Counted from the first letter of the stretch, positions 17,494 to 26,339 are shown. The stretch: DNA of 45,264 nt from an uncultured Alphaproteobacteria bacterium (GCA_937865685.1 CALMGU010000051.1:1-45264), one strand, 5' to 3'. The notes: generated from the letters alone by a model not told the origin. Made by a program: numbers and translations.

Positions 17494-18276
17494 TTAGCTC
17501 CTGCCGACATTGATGAAACGGGCGCGGCCTGTAGCCAGCAGAGCGATTTGCCGCGGCAGACGCTTCAAGTCATAGCCGAAGCGGACGAGTTCGCGCCTTG
17601 CATAGGTGAGATCGAATTTCCTCAGGCCCGTCCGCCAGCCTTCAATGTCGGACTTGTCGCCGATGAAATCCTGCTGCCGCGCGATTGCCGGAAGCAACTG
17701 CCAGGGCCTGAGCCGGGCGAAGATTTTCGAATTGTTGGGATTGAAAAGAAGGTGATCCACCGGCAAATCGAATTGCGGGATCGCCAGCAACAATTCCGCC
17801 GCCCGACGGGAGAGGATATAGGCCGCGGCCCCGGTGTGGCGCGAATGCATGCGGGCAATGCGGAAGCCCTGGCCGACGCTCACGAAGTCCGACAACAGGA
17901 CGATCTGTCCCGGCGGCCCATAATGCTCCAGCTTGATGAGATCGGCGCCTTGCGGAATCCAGCCGGTTTCGCCCAACACAAAACGCGCATTGTCCTTCAG
18001 TACCACATCGTCTTCCAGCACGGCGGCATAGTCGGCACCGCTGTCGAGCAGCGCCTGCCAGGCATCGCGATGGGAAAGGGAACAGCATTTGTCGCCGCGG
18101 GGGATTTCACCCAAGGGGCCGCCGGGCCGGAACCATCGCTCCAGGGTTCCGTCGCTTTCATCCCTGGCATCGCGCGCATTCCGTCGCGTCAGGCTGAGGC
18201 CCAGTTTTTCGGCCTGTGACGCCATGGCCGCCAACCGGTCGGGGCGCCGCGCCAGATTGATCAGGTAAATGTCCAT
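17494..18276 (-). CDS. Glycosyltransferase family 25 protein
   Basis: The 260-residue protein starts MDIYLINLARRPDRLAAM, the GT25 opening found in LPS galactosyltransferases, and has SLSHRDAWQALLD followed by the DxD-type metal/nucleotide-sugar motif AVLEDDVVL (85-93). The HTGAAAYILSRRAAELLL segment and the PVDHLLF block are also family features. It probably adds a hexose to lipopolysaccharide core or another surface glycan at the inner face of the membrane; donor and acceptor are unknown. It converges with dnaB, nine bases apart, and lies between dnaB and alr, which suggests later insertion. No Shine-Dalgarno is visible. Confidence 0.92.
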   Translation of the reverse strand: MDIYLINLARRPDRLAAMASQAEKLGLSLTRRNARDARDESDGTLERWFRPGGPLGEIPRGDKCCSLSHRDAWQALLDSGADYAAVLEDDVVLKDNARFVLGETGWIPQGADLIKLEHYGPPGQIVLLSDFVSVGQGFRIARMHSRHTGAAAYILSRRAAELLLAIPQFDLPVDHLLFNPNNSKIFARLRPWQLLPAIARQQDFIGDKSDIEGWRTGLRKFDLTYARRELVRFGYDLKRLPRQIALLATGRARFINVGRS

Positions 18277-18362
18277 ACAGGTTTATGCAACGCGGGTTGC
18301 ATTTTGGGAAATCCCAACGAAATTGGTGCGGCGCGGCGTCACGCGGTATGCTGGCCGGGCGG

Positions 18363-19049
18363 ATGCGCATGAACGGCAAGCCGCGAGAGAGTTGTTTTTT
18401 GACCGACCACGCACTGGCCTATTACGGAAATCGAGGTCTGCCGGATGAGGAGGAGCGGCGGCTGATGATCCGCCGTGCCATATCCTGGACCTTGGTCGGG
18501 CTGGTCCATATCCTGCTATTGTCGGCTTTCATCCTGGGGCAATATCAGAATGCGCGCCTTTTCATGCGCCCGCGGAAGGAGATCATTCTGGATCTCACGC
18601 GGCTGCCCAAAGGCGTGGCGCCGCCCATTCGCCTGATCCGGCCTCTGGTCCCCCATGCCGAGGCGCCGACCATCACTACCGCGCCGGTAATCGTGCTGCC
18701 GCCGCCCAATGCCGACCAGACCGCGCCGCCACAGACCCCCGCCGATATCCTGAAAGCGATCGGCGAGGCCTTGTCTTGCGGGGCGGAGAATTATGAGAAT
18801 CTCACCCAGGCCGAACGCGCCCGATGCAAACGCGAGCCGTGGATCGCCCGCAAAATGCCGGACGGCACGATCGTGCTGCAGGCCGCCAATCCTATTTCGC
18901 CGTACGCGCCGCCGCCCGTTCCCAAAATCTCCGGCGCCGACGCCATGCGCCGCCAGATGGAGACGGCGCCGCCTTGCCCGATTCTGGTCACCACACCTGG
19001 CTGTGTTGCCCGTACCCCGATGGTGGGAATTGGCATACCGACCAATTGA
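18363..19049 (+). CDS. Single-pass membrane protein of unknown function, proline-rich
   Basis: I do not recognise this protein. It has a short cytosolic N-terminus rich in charged residues (GLPDEEERRLMIRRA), one transmembrane helix (ISWTLVGLVHILLLSAFIL), and a periplasmic part. The periplasmic part has a proline-rich stretch (LPPPNADQTAPPQTPADI), a small cysteine-containing region SCGAENYENLTQAERARCKREPW, and a tail with two more cysteines. The topology recalls TonB or other energy-transducer-like proteins, but no TonB C-terminal domain is seen. The start is uncertain: ATG at 18363 or 18369 or a TTG near 18399. It precedes alr by 45 bases in the same direction. Confidence 0.6.
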   Translation: MRMNGKPRESCFLTDHALAYYGNRGLPDEEERRLMIRRAISWTLVGLVHILLLSAFILGQYQNARLFMRPRKEIILDLTRLPKGVAPPIRLIRPLVPHAEAPTITTAPVIVLPPPNADQTAPPQTPADILKAIGEALSCGAENYENLTQAERARCKREPWIARKMPDGTIVLQAANPISPYAPPPVPKISGADAMRRQMETAPPCPILVTTPGCVARTPMVGIGIPTN

Positions 19050-19094
19050 CGGGGGCGCTGGACGGGAATGCCCGGTGCGGGCCATTGTCCGGGC

Positions 19095-20192
19095 ATGAGG
19101 GACACTGATTTCGAAGCCGCCTATGTGACCGTCCGGCTGGGGGCCATCGCGGAAAATTTCCGGACTTATCAGCGGCTGGCGGGCCCGGCGGCCGTCGCGG
19201 GCGTGATCAAGGCCGACGCCTATGGCTTGGGCGCGGATTTCGTGGCGCCCGCCCTGGCGGCGGCGGGCTGTGATACGTTTTTTGTGGCGCGGCTCGAAGA
19301 AGCGACCGCGCTGCGCCGCGCGCTGAAGGATCGCGCCACCCGGATCTTTCTTCTCGACGGCGCGCCGCCCGATACCGTGCCGGCCCTGATCGCCCATCAC
19401 ATCACCCCGGTGCTCAATTCGCTCAGCGAAATCGCCGGCTGGAATGCGGCGGCGGCCACCGCGCGCCGCAACCTGGATGCCGCCATCCATATCGATACGG
19501 GCATGAACCGGCTGGGCCTGCCCGGCGAGGAATTGTCCGTCCTTGCGGGCGAGTGGAAGACACGGCTGAAGAATATCAATCTGGTTCTTTTGATGAGCCA
19601 TCTGGCCACGGGCGACGAACCCAACAGCAAGATGAACGATGAGCAGCTGTCGCGCTTCCGCACCGCGCTGGCCATGCTGCCGCCCGCGCCGGCCAGCCTG
19701 GCCGCTTCGGGCGGCTCCTTCCTGGGCAAGCCCTATTGGTTCGATCTGGTGCGGCCCGGCATCGGATTGTGGGGAGGCGCGCCGCAGGAAGGCGGAAAAT
19801 CCATGAAAACCGTGGCCGTCCTGACCGGGCGGGTGCTGCAGCTGCGCCGAATTGACTCAGGCCAAAGCGTTGGCTACGCAGCGACGTTTCGCGCCAAAAG
19901 GCCCACCATGATCGCCACCGTGGCGCCCGGTTACGCCGCCGGTATCCCACGCACATTGTCCAACAAGGGCGTCGCTTTCGCGGCGGGCAAGCGCGTGCCG
20001 TTCGCGGGACGGGTCTCGATGGACATGATCGGCATGGATTTCAGCGAGGTGGCGGCGAAAGTGGGAGACAGGGTGGAGCTTCTGGGCGATCATGTGACGT
20101 TGGAGGAAGTGGCGGCGCTGGCGGGCACCAACGCCTATGAAATCCTCACCGGCCTCAGGCTGCCGCGCCATTACACGGACGCGGCGTCATGA
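19095..20192 (+). CDS. alr: Alanine racemase
   Basis: This cytosolic PLP enzyme interconverts L- and D-alanine for peptidoglycan. The 365-residue protein carries the Schiff-base lysine K39 in AGVIKADAYGLG and the catalytic tyrosine Y261 in SVGYAATFRA. It has HIDTGMNRLG, LLMSHLATGDEPNSKMNDEQ and the C-terminal RVSMDMIGMD block. I chose the start at 19095 (MRDTDFEAAYVTVRL) because homologues start close to the first strand. The stop overlaps the mlaE start (ATGA), so the lipid-transport pair is probably translated from the same message. Confidence 0.97.
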   Translation: MRDTDFEAAYVTVRLGAIAENFRTYQRLAGPAAVAGVIKADAYGLGADFVAPALAAAGCDTFFVARLEEATALRRALKDRATRIFLLDGAPPDTVPALIAHHITPVLNSLSEIAGWNAAAATARRNLDAAIHIDTGMNRLGLPGEELSVLAGEWKTRLKNINLVLLMSHLATGDEPNSKMNDEQLSRFRTALAMLPPAPASLAASGGSFLGKPYWFDLVRPGIGLWGGAPQEGGKSMKTVAVLTGRVLQLRRIDSGQSVGYAATFRAKRPTMIATVAPGYAAGIPRTLSNKGVAFAAGKRVPFAGRVSMDMIGMDFSEVAAKVGDRVELLGDHVTLEEVAALAGTNAYEILTGLRLPRHYTDAAS

Positions 20193-20962
20193 ATTTCCTC
20201 GCCGCTATCGGCCGCGCCGTCCTGAATTTGCTGGCACAGATCGGCCGCGTCACCCGCTTCACCGGCCAGACCCTGGCCGCGGTGGTCAGCGCGCCCTTTT
20301 ACGGGCGGCTTCTGGCGCAGCAGATCATGCGGATCGGCTATTTCTCGCTTCCCGTGGTGGGACTGACCGCGCTTTCCACCGGCGCGGTGCTGGCCTTGCA
20401 GATCTATCTGGGCGGCAATCGCTACGGCGCCGAAGCCATCGTGCCGCAGATCGTGGTTCTGGGCATCACCCGCGAATTGGGACCGGTGATCGCGGGCCTG
20501 ATGGTGGCGGGCCGCGTCGCAGCCGCCATCGCCGCCGAACTGGGCACCATGAAAGTGACCGAACAGATCGACGCGCTCACCACCTTGGCGACCAATCCCA
20601 TCAAATATCTGGTGGTGCCGCGCCTTCTGGCGGCGGTGATCTCCCTGCCGATCCTCACAGCGGTGGGCGATTCCATCGGCGTGTTGGGCGGTTATCTGGT
20701 CTCGACCTACAATCTGGGCTTCACCGGTTCGATCTATCTCAAGAACACGGTGGATTTCGCCAAGAGCGACGACATCACGTCCGGCCTGATCAAGGCGGCG
20801 GTGTTCGGTTTCATCATCGCCATCATGGGCTGCTATAACGGCTTCTTCTCCAAGGGCGGGGCGCAAGGCGTGGGCGCGGCCACCACCAATGCCGTGGTCA
20901 CGTCCAGCATCCTGATCCTGGCCGCGGACTTCGCTCTCACCGCCATCCTGTTCCACACATGA
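20189..20962 (+). CDS. mlaE: MlaE-type lipid ABC transporter permease
   Basis: The 257-residue inner-membrane permease has five or six hydrophobic segments and the MlaE/YrbE signatures: SLPVVGLTALSTGAVLALQ, ELGPVIAGLMVAGRVAAAIAAELGTMKVTEQIDAL, and IKAAVFGFIIAIMGCYNGF with GAQGVGAATTNAVV. With its ATPase it moves phospholipids between the membranes to keep outer-membrane asymmetry. It overlaps alr upstream and the ATPase gene downstream by four bases each. No MlaD (MCE domain), MlaC or MlaB gene follows; the next gene is radA. Confidence 0.93.
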   Translation: MNFLAAIGRAVLNLLAQIGRVTRFTGQTLAAVVSAPFYGRLLAQQIMRIGYFSLPVVGLTALSTGAVLALQIYLGGNRYGAEAIVPQIVVLGITRELGPVIAGLMVAGRVAAAIAAELGTMKVTEQIDALTTLATNPIKYLVVPRLLAAVISLPILTAVGDSIGVLGGYLVSTYNLGFTGSIYLKNTVDFAKSDDITSGLIKAAVFGFIIAIMGCYNGFFSKGGAQGVGAATTNAVVTSSILILAADFALTAILFHT

Positions 20963-21744
20963 CCGCCCCATCTTCCTCCAACAAAAAGATCGAACTGATC
21001 GGGGTCAAGAAGCGCTTCGGCTCCAAAGTGGTGCTGAATGGCATCGACCTTTCCGTCGAGAAGCAGTCTTCCACCGTCATCATCGGCGGCTCGGGCACCG
21101 GCAAATCCGTCGCGATCAAATCCATCCTGGGCATTCTCACGCCCGACGAAGGCACCATCCGGATCGATGGTGAGGACGTCACCCGGCTCAAGGGCGCGGC
21201 CCGTGATCCATTGATGAAGAAATTCGGCATGCTGTTCCAGGGCGGCGCGCTGTTCGACAGTTTGCCGGTCTGGGAGAATGTCGCCTTCGGACTGATCCAG
21301 GGCCATGGCGTGGCGCGGTCCAAGGCCAAGGACATCGCCATCGAAAAACTCGCCAAGGTCGGGCTTGCCAGCGATGTGGCGTATCTCAGCCCCGCCGAAT
21401 TGTCCGGCGGCATGCAGAAGCGCGTGGGCCTGGCCCGCGCCATCGCGGCGGATCCGGAAATCATCTTCTTCGACGAGCCCACCACGGGACTCGATCCCAT
21501 CATGGCCGACATCATCAACGACCTGATCGTGTCCACGGTGAAGGATGTGGGCGCCACGGCACTGTCGATCACCCATGACATGACCAGCGCCCGCAAAATT
21601 TCCGACCGCATCGCCATGCTCTATCAGGGCAAGATCATCTGGAACGGCCCTACCGCGGAAATCGACCGCAGCGGCAATCCCTATGTGGACCAGTTCATCC
21701 ACGGCCGCGCCGAAGGACCCATTAAGATGGCTGTGAAAGCGTGA
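20959..21744 (+). CDS. mlaF: MlaF-type ABC transporter ATP-binding protein
   Basis: The 261-residue ATPase energises the MlaE permease at the inner face of the membrane. Motifs are Walker A GGSGTGKS (43-50), the Q-loop MLFQGGALFDSLPVWENVAFGL typical of the MCE-associated subfamily, the signature LSGGMQKRVGLARAI, Walker B IIFFDEPTTGLDP, and the switch histidine ITHDM. The start codon overlaps the mlaE stop (ATGA). A structured repeat (21750-21823) follows the stop. Confidence 0.95.
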   Translation: MTAPSSSNKKIELIGVKKRFGSKVVLNGIDLSVEKQSSTVIIGGSGTGKSVAIKSILGILTPDEGTIRIDGEDVTRLKGAARDPLMKKFGMLFQGGALFDSLPVWENVAFGLIQGHGVARSKAKDIAIEKLAKVGLASDVAYLSPAELSGGMQKRVGLARAIAADPEIIFFDEPTTGLDPIMADIINDLIVSTVKDVGATALSITHDMTSARKISDRIAMLYQGKIIWNGPTAEIDRSGNPYVDQFIHGRAEGPIKMAVKA

Positions 21745-21749
21745 GGCGC

Positions 21750-21823
21750 GACCGGCATAGCCGGGCAAATCGGTCCTGCAGACCGATTTGAGTGCCGAAC
21801 GCCGCGAGCTTGGGCGAGCGGCA
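21750..21823 (+). repeat. Three-hairpin intergenic repeat, copy 2
   Basis: This is the second copy of the element found after guaA. Stem 1 is CCGGC (21752-21756) with GCCGG (21760-21764). Stem 2 is AAATCGGTC (21767-21775) with GACCGATTT (21781-21789). Stem 3 is GCCGC (21801-21805) with GCGGC (21818-21822). The blocks CAAATCG, CGATTTGAG and CGAACGCCGCGAGC are shared with copy 1, while the variable parts of the stems differ but still pair. Confidence 0.8.
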
Positions 21824-21877
21824 TTCCGGAAATCACGGTCTTTCCAGCAATCTTGACGGCTGTGTTAGACTTGATTC

Positions 21878-23275
21878 ATGGCCAAATCCTCTTCCTCTTT
21901 TGTCTGCCAAAGCTGCGGCGCGACGGCCCCCAAATGGTCGGGCAAATGCGAAGCCTGCGGCGGCTGGAACACCATCACGGAAGAGGGGGCGGCGCCCCCC
22001 ATCGGTGGCAGCGCGACAAGGCGGGTCAAGGGCCGCAAATTCGCGCTTGAGGACCTGAAGACCGAAGACGCGCCGCCGCCCCGCCGGATCACCGGGGTGA
22101 CGGAATTCGACCGGGTCTGCGGCGGCGGGCTGGTGCCCGGCTCGGCGCTGTTGGTGGGCGGCGATCCCGGCATCGGCAAATCCACGCTGATCCTGCAGGC
22201 GCTTGGCGAATATGCCCGCAAGGGCGGTCATGCGGTTTATATCTCCGGTGAAGAAGCGATGGCGCAAGTGCGCATGCGCGGCGCCCGCATGGAGCTGTCC
22301 CAAGTGCCGCTCAATCTGGGCGCGGCCACCAATGTCGAGGATATTCTGGCGACCTTGGAGGGCGGCAAGCCGCCCGGCATCGTCGCCATCGATTCCATCC
22401 AAACGCTCTGGACTGGGGCGCTGGATGCGGCGCCCGGCACGATCGCCCAGGTCCGCACCGCCAGCTTCGATCTGGTGCGCTTCGCCAAATCCTCCGGCGC
22501 GGCGTTGATCCTGGTGGGGCATGTCACCAAGGAAGGCCAGATCGCGGGCCCCAAAGCGGTCGAACATCTGGTCGATGCCGTGCTCTATTTCGAAGGCGAG
22601 CGGGGTCATCATTTCCGCGTGCTCAGGGCGGTGAAGAACCGTTTCGGCCCCACTGACGAAATCGGCGTGTTCGAGATGACGGGCAAGGGCCTGGCCGAAG
22701 TCGCCAATCCGTCCGCCCTGTTTCTGGGCGACCGGGATTCAAGCGCGCCGGGCACGGCGGTATTCGCGGGGCTGGAAGGCACGCGGCCGCTGCTCTGTGA
22801 AATCCAGGCCCTGGTGGCGCCCACCGGATACGGCACGCCGCGCCGCGCCGTGGTGGGCTGGGATACCGGCCGGTTGGCCATGATCCTGGCGGTGCTGGAT
22901 GCCCGTGCCGGGGTGGGGATCGGCGGTTCCGACGTCTATCTGAATATCGCGGGCGGCCTGAAAATTTCCGAACCGGCCTGCGATCTGGCGGCGGCGGCGG
23001 CGCTGGTTTCGTCCGTAGGCGGACAAGCCTTGCCCAAGGACAGCGTTTTCTTCGGCGAGATTTCGCTTTCCGGCGATATCCGCCCGGTGCCGCAGGCCGA
23101 ATCGCGACTGAAGGAAGCCGCCAAGCTGGGCTTCAAACAGGCCTTCATCCCCAAAGGGACCAGGGTCGACGGGGCAGGGCTGAAGCTCACCGAAATGACC
23201 AGCGTGGCGGATCTTCTGGTTTTTGCGCCCCGGCCGTCGCAGGCGCGGGCGGCAAAAATCCCTTCAACGGGCTAG
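21878..23275 (+). CDS. radA: DNA repair protein RadA
   Basis: The 465-residue protein helps process recombination intermediates (branch migration on RecA filaments). It has an N-terminal zinc finger (CQSCG...CEACGGW), a RecA-like core with Walker A GGDPGIGKST (about 94-103), the RadA-specific KNRFGPTDEIG motif, and a C-terminal Lon-protease-like domain (SDVYLNIAGGLKISEPACDLA through SGDIRPVPQAESRLKEAAKLGF). All family parts are present. There is no clear Shine-Dalgarno before the ATG. It stands between the mlaF repeat and cvpA in the same direction. Confidence 0.97.
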   Translation: MAKSSSSFVCQSCGATAPKWSGKCEACGGWNTITEEGAAPPIGGSATRRVKGRKFALEDLKTEDAPPPRRITGVTEFDRVCGGGLVPGSALLVGGDPGIGKSTLILQALGEYARKGGHAVYISGEEAMAQVRMRGARMELSQVPLNLGAATNVEDILATLEGGKPPGIVAIDSIQTLWTGALDAAPGTIAQVRTASFDLVRFAKSSGAALILVGHVTKEGQIAGPKAVEHLVDAVLYFEGERGHHFRVLRAVKNRFGPTDEIGVFEMTGKGLAEVANPSALFLGDRDSSAPGTAVFAGLEGTRPLLCEIQALVAPTGYGTPRRAVVGWDTGRLAMILAVLDARAGVGIGGSDVYLNIAGGLKISEPACDLAAAAALVSSVGGQALPKDSVFFGEISLSGDIRPVPQAESRLKEAAKLGFKQAFIPKGTRVDGAGLKLTEMTSVADLLVFAPRPSQARAAKIPSTG

Positions 23276-23339
23276 GGCTTTTTCAGTGGCTGCACCACAA
23301 TCCGCCAATCCGAATCGGCAAAGCTGCTAAACTCGACAC

Positions 23340-24065
23340 ATGACCTTGCCCATCACATTCGTGGATGTCCTGGTGCTGCTGGCGGTGGCGGTGTCCTGCG
23401 GCTATGCGGCGTGGCGCGGCTTCATGTCCGAAGTGCTGGGCATCTTCGCCTGGGCGGCGGCGGCCTTCGCCACGCTCTATTTCGGACCTTGGCTGATTCC
23501 CCTGATGCACGGCGTAATCGCCACACCCTGGCTGGCGGCGCTGGCGGCCTATGCGGGCATCTTCCTGGTAGTGGTCGTTCCCCTGTCTTTCATCGGCCAC
23601 CGTTTTTCGGAAACCGTGAAACATTCTCCCATCGGGCCGCTGGACCGGGGATTGGGCATCGCGTTCGGCGTGGTGCGAGGCTTGGTGGTGGTGGCCGTGG
23701 CTTACATCGCGTTTACCCATTTCGTCCCGATCAAGGACCATCCGGCGGCTTTGAAGCAGGCGCGCAGCCTGCCTCTGATCCAATCCTCCGCCGAAGTGCT
23801 GTTGTCCCTGGCGCCGGACCGGACCTATGAGGATTTCGCCAGCCGTCCGCCCACGGCCGATAAGCCTCACCGCGACGCCCTGGGTGACCTGATACGGCGC
23901 AATTCTGACGCCGAAAAAGCGCCGGGAACCGCCCCGGCTGAGGATCATGTGCAACATAAAAGCACAGCCGCCAGGACGGGGCAGAAAGGCTATGGCGCCA
24001 AGGACCGCCGCGCGCTAGACAGCCTTTTCGGGGCCACGGGGAGCGGCGGAAACGGCAAGCCATGA
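23340..24065 (+). CDS. cvpA: CvpA family membrane protein
   Basis: The 241-residue inner-membrane protein has four hydrophobic helices in its first ~135 residues and the family block AAWRGFMSEVLGIFAWAAAAFATLYFGPW. The N-terminus (ITFVDVLVLLAVAVSCGYAAWRG) is the usual CvpA start. The C-terminal ~90 residues are polar and unlikely to be membrane-bound. CvpA is linked to purF and, in enterobacteria, to colicin V production and envelope stress; its molecular role is unclear. The stop overlaps the purF start by ATGA. Confidence 0.92.
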   Translation: MTLPITFVDVLVLLAVAVSCGYAAWRGFMSEVLGIFAWAAAAFATLYFGPWLIPLMHGVIATPWLAALAAYAGIFLVVVVPLSFIGHRFSETVKHSPIGPLDRGLGIAFGVVRGLVVVAVAYIAFTHFVPIKDHPAALKQARSLPLIQSSAEVLLSLAPDRTYEDFASRPPTADKPHRDALGDLIRRNSDAEKAPGTAPAEDHVQHKSTAARTGQKGYGAKDRRALDSLFGATGSGGNGKP

Positions 24066-25525
24066 CCGGCCAAAAAGACCATATATTTGATGAGGATACG
24101 TTGCATGAAGAGTGCGGCGTTTTTGGGATTTTCGGCCATGCCGATGCCGGCGCCCTGAGCGTCTTGGGGCTTCATGCCTTGCAGCATCGCGGCCAGGAAG
24201 CGGCGGGCATCGTCACTTACGACAATGGCCAGTTCATTGCCGAACGTCATGTCGGGCTGGTGGGCGACGCCTTCGGCCGCAAATCCGACGCCGCCAAGAA
24301 TTTGAAGGGCCAGTTTGCGGTGGGCCATGTGCGCTATTCCACTGCCGGCGGCTCCAACGCCCGCAACATTCAGCCGATTTTTGCCGATCTCACCGGCGGC
24401 GGTATCGCGGTGGCCCATAACGGCAATCTCACCAATGCGCATACCTTGCGCACCGAACTGGTCGCCCAAGGTGCGATCTTCCAATCGACCTCCGATACCG
24501 AAACCATCGTGCATCTGGCCGCCCGCAGCGCTTGCGTGCGCATCGTCGACAAGCTGATCGATGCATTGCGCCAGGTCGAGGGCGCCTATTCGCTGGTGGC
24601 GCTCACTTCGAAAAAGCTGATCGGCGTGCGCGATCCCTTCGGCGTGCGGCCCTTGGTGCTGGGCATGCTGGAAGGCGCGCCGATCCTGGCCTCGGAAAGC
24701 TGCGCCCTGGACATTATCGGCGCCGAATTCGTGCGCGACGTGAAGCCGGGCGAGATGATCGTGGCCACCAAAGAGGGGATCGAAAGCCATTTCCCCTTCA
24801 AGCCGCAGCAGCACCGCTTCTGCGTCTTCGAATATATCTATTTCGCGCGCCCCGATTCCACCTTGGAAGGCCGCAACGTCTATGAAGCGCGCAAACGCAT
24901 TGGCGAAGTGCTGGCCGCGGAATCGCCGGTCGATGCCGATATGATCATCCCGGTGCCCGATTCCGGCGTGCCCGCGGCGCTGGGTTTCGCCAATGCCGCG
25001 AAGCTTCCCTTCGAACTGGGCATCATCCGCAACCATTATGTGGGCCGCACCTTCATCGAGCCGTCGGACCGCATCCGCCATCTGGGCGTGCGGCTGAAGC
25101 ACAATCCCAACCGCGCCAAGCTCAAGGGCAAGAAGGTCGTGCTGGTGGACGATTCCATCGTGCGCGGCACCACCTCCAAGAAGATCGTGGAGATGGTGCG
25201 CGACGCCGGCGCCAGCGAAGTGCATTTCCGGGTGGCCAGCCCGCCCACCACCCATTCCTGCTTCTATGGCGTGGATACCCCCAACACCGACGATCTTCTG
25301 GCCCATCGCATGGATGTCGAAGGCATGCGCCGCTTCATCGGCGCCGACAGCCTGGCCTTCATATCCATGAATGGCCTCTACCGGGCGATGGAGCGGCCCG
25401 CCCGCGATGCGCGCGCGCCGGGCTTCTGCGACGCCTGCTTCTCCGGCGAATATCCGATTTCGCTGACCGATATTTCCGGCGGCGCGCGGGATCGCCAATT
25501 GTCGCTGCTGGCTGACGTCGCCTAA
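24062..25525 (+). CDS. purF: Amidophosphoribosyltransferase
   Basis: This enzyme catalyses the first committed step of purine synthesis: PRPP and glutamine give phosphoribosylamine. It has 487 residues. A 17-residue propeptide ends at HEE, exposing the nucleophile C18 in ECGVFGIFG, so this is the processed class of PurF. The glutamine-domain block GHVRYSTAGGS and the PRPP loop VVLVDDSIVRGTT are present. The C-terminal cysteines (GFCDACFSGEYP), with CVFEYIYFARPDS and CFYGVD, suit the iron-sulphur-containing Bacillus-type enzyme. It is translationally coupled to cvpA. Confidence 0.97.
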   Translation: MTGQKDHIFDEDTLHEECGVFGIFGHADAGALSVLGLHALQHRGQEAAGIVTYDNGQFIAERHVGLVGDAFGRKSDAAKNLKGQFAVGHVRYSTAGGSNARNIQPIFADLTGGGIAVAHNGNLTNAHTLRTELVAQGAIFQSTSDTETIVHLAARSACVRIVDKLIDALRQVEGAYSLVALTSKKLIGVRDPFGVRPLVLGMLEGAPILASESCALDIIGAEFVRDVKPGEMIVATKEGIESHFPFKPQQHRFCVFEYIYFARPDSTLEGRNVYEARKRIGEVLAAESPVDADMIIPVPDSGVPAALGFANAAKLPFELGIIRNHYVGRTFIEPSDRIRHLGVRLKHNPNRAKLKGKKVVLVDDSIVRGTTSKKIVEMVRDAGASEVHFRVASPPTTHSCFYGVDTPNTDDLLAHRMDVEGMRRFIGADSLAFISMNGLYRAMERPARDARAPGFCDACFSGEYPISLTDISGGARDRQLSLLADVA

Positions 25526-25540
25526 ACGTCCAGGGACGCT

Positions 25541-26251
25541 ATGACCAAAGCTTTTTCCGGAAAGATCGCGCTCGTCACCGGGGCTTCACGCGGCATCGGG
25601 CGGGCCGCCGCCATCGCGCTGGGGCGCGAAGGCGCGCATGTGATCTGCGTGGCGCGCACCGTGGGCGGACTGGAAGAGACCGACGACGCCATCCAAAAGG
25701 CAGGCGGCACCGCGACCCTGGTGCCGCTCAATCTGAAAGACTTCGCCGCGATCGACCGGCTGGGCGCCTCGATCTTCGAGCGCTGGAAAAGGCTGGACGC
25801 GTTTTTCGGCAATGCCGGGACCTTGGGCGTGCTGACGCCACTGGCGCATCTGGACCCCAAGATCTTCCAGGAATTGCTGGACATCAATGTCACCGCCAAC
25901 TGGCGGCTGCTGCGGTCCTTCGATCCTCTGCTGCGCCAGTCCGAAGCGGGCCGGGTGCTGATGGTCAGTTCCGCCGCGGCCCGCCGCAACACGGCCTTCT
26001 GGGGCGGCTATGCCATGAGCAAGGCGGCGCTGGAAATGATCACCTTCACCTATGCCGCCGAATGCAGCGGCACCAATGTGAAAGTAAATGTGCTGGATCC
26101 GGGACCGGTGCGCACCATCATGCGGGCGAAGGCCATGCCGGGCGAGGACCCCGCCACCTTGCCGCGGCCCGAAGAACTGACCCCCACGATTTTGGATGCC
26201 TTGTCGCCAGCGAACGAGAAGCATGGCGAGTTGATCAAGTTCAGAAAATAA
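25541..26251 (+). CDS. Short-chain dehydrogenase/reductase
   Basis: The 236-residue classical SDR has the TGASRGIG cofactor loop (14-21), NAG at the fourth strand (FFGNAGTLG), the catalytic serine in MVSSAAARRN and the YxxxK pair in YAMSKAALE. The C-terminal LDPGPVRTIMRAKAMPGEDP is typical of a purF-adjacent alphaproteobacterial SDR. The substrate is unknown. A GGGACG ribosome site precedes the ATG, 15 bases after purF, so it is probably in the cvpA-purF transcript. It converges on der with an inverted repeat between. Confidence 0.93.
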   Translation: MTKAFSGKIALVTGASRGIGRAAAIALGREGAHVICVARTVGGLEETDDAIQKAGGTATLVPLNLKDFAAIDRLGASIFERWKRLDAFFGNAGTLGVLTPLAHLDPKIFQELLDINVTANWRLLRSFDPLLRQSEAGRVLMVSSAAARRNTAFWGGYAMSKAALEMITFTYAAECSGTNVKVNVLDPGPVRTIMRAKAMPGEDPATLPRPEELTPTILDALSPANEKHGELIKFRK

Positions 26252-26252
26252 G

Positions 26253-26338
26253 TCCTCACGCTGGTCGCGCTACGCTGCCGCTAGCGACTGTCGAAGCATG
26301 AGCCTGCTCCCCACCCTTCGACAGGCTCAGGGTGAGGA
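26253..26338. repeat. Nested inverted repeat between convergent genes (CTTCGACAG/GTGAGGA type)
   Basis: TCCTCAC (26253-26259) pairs with GTGAGGA (26332-26338), and inside it CTGTCGAAG (26288-26296) pairs with CTTCGACAG (26316-26324). The right half, CTTCGACAGGCTCAGGGTGA, resembles a dispersed repeat I remember from many alphaproteobacterial genomes. It fills the space between the convergent SDR and der genes and probably acts as a bidirectional transcription end. Confidence 0.65.
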
Positions 26339-26339
26339 T

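Noticed and set aside
23260-23285. CCCT...AGGG followed by CTTTTT after radA as a terminator.
   Set aside because: The stem is only four pairs; too weak to call.
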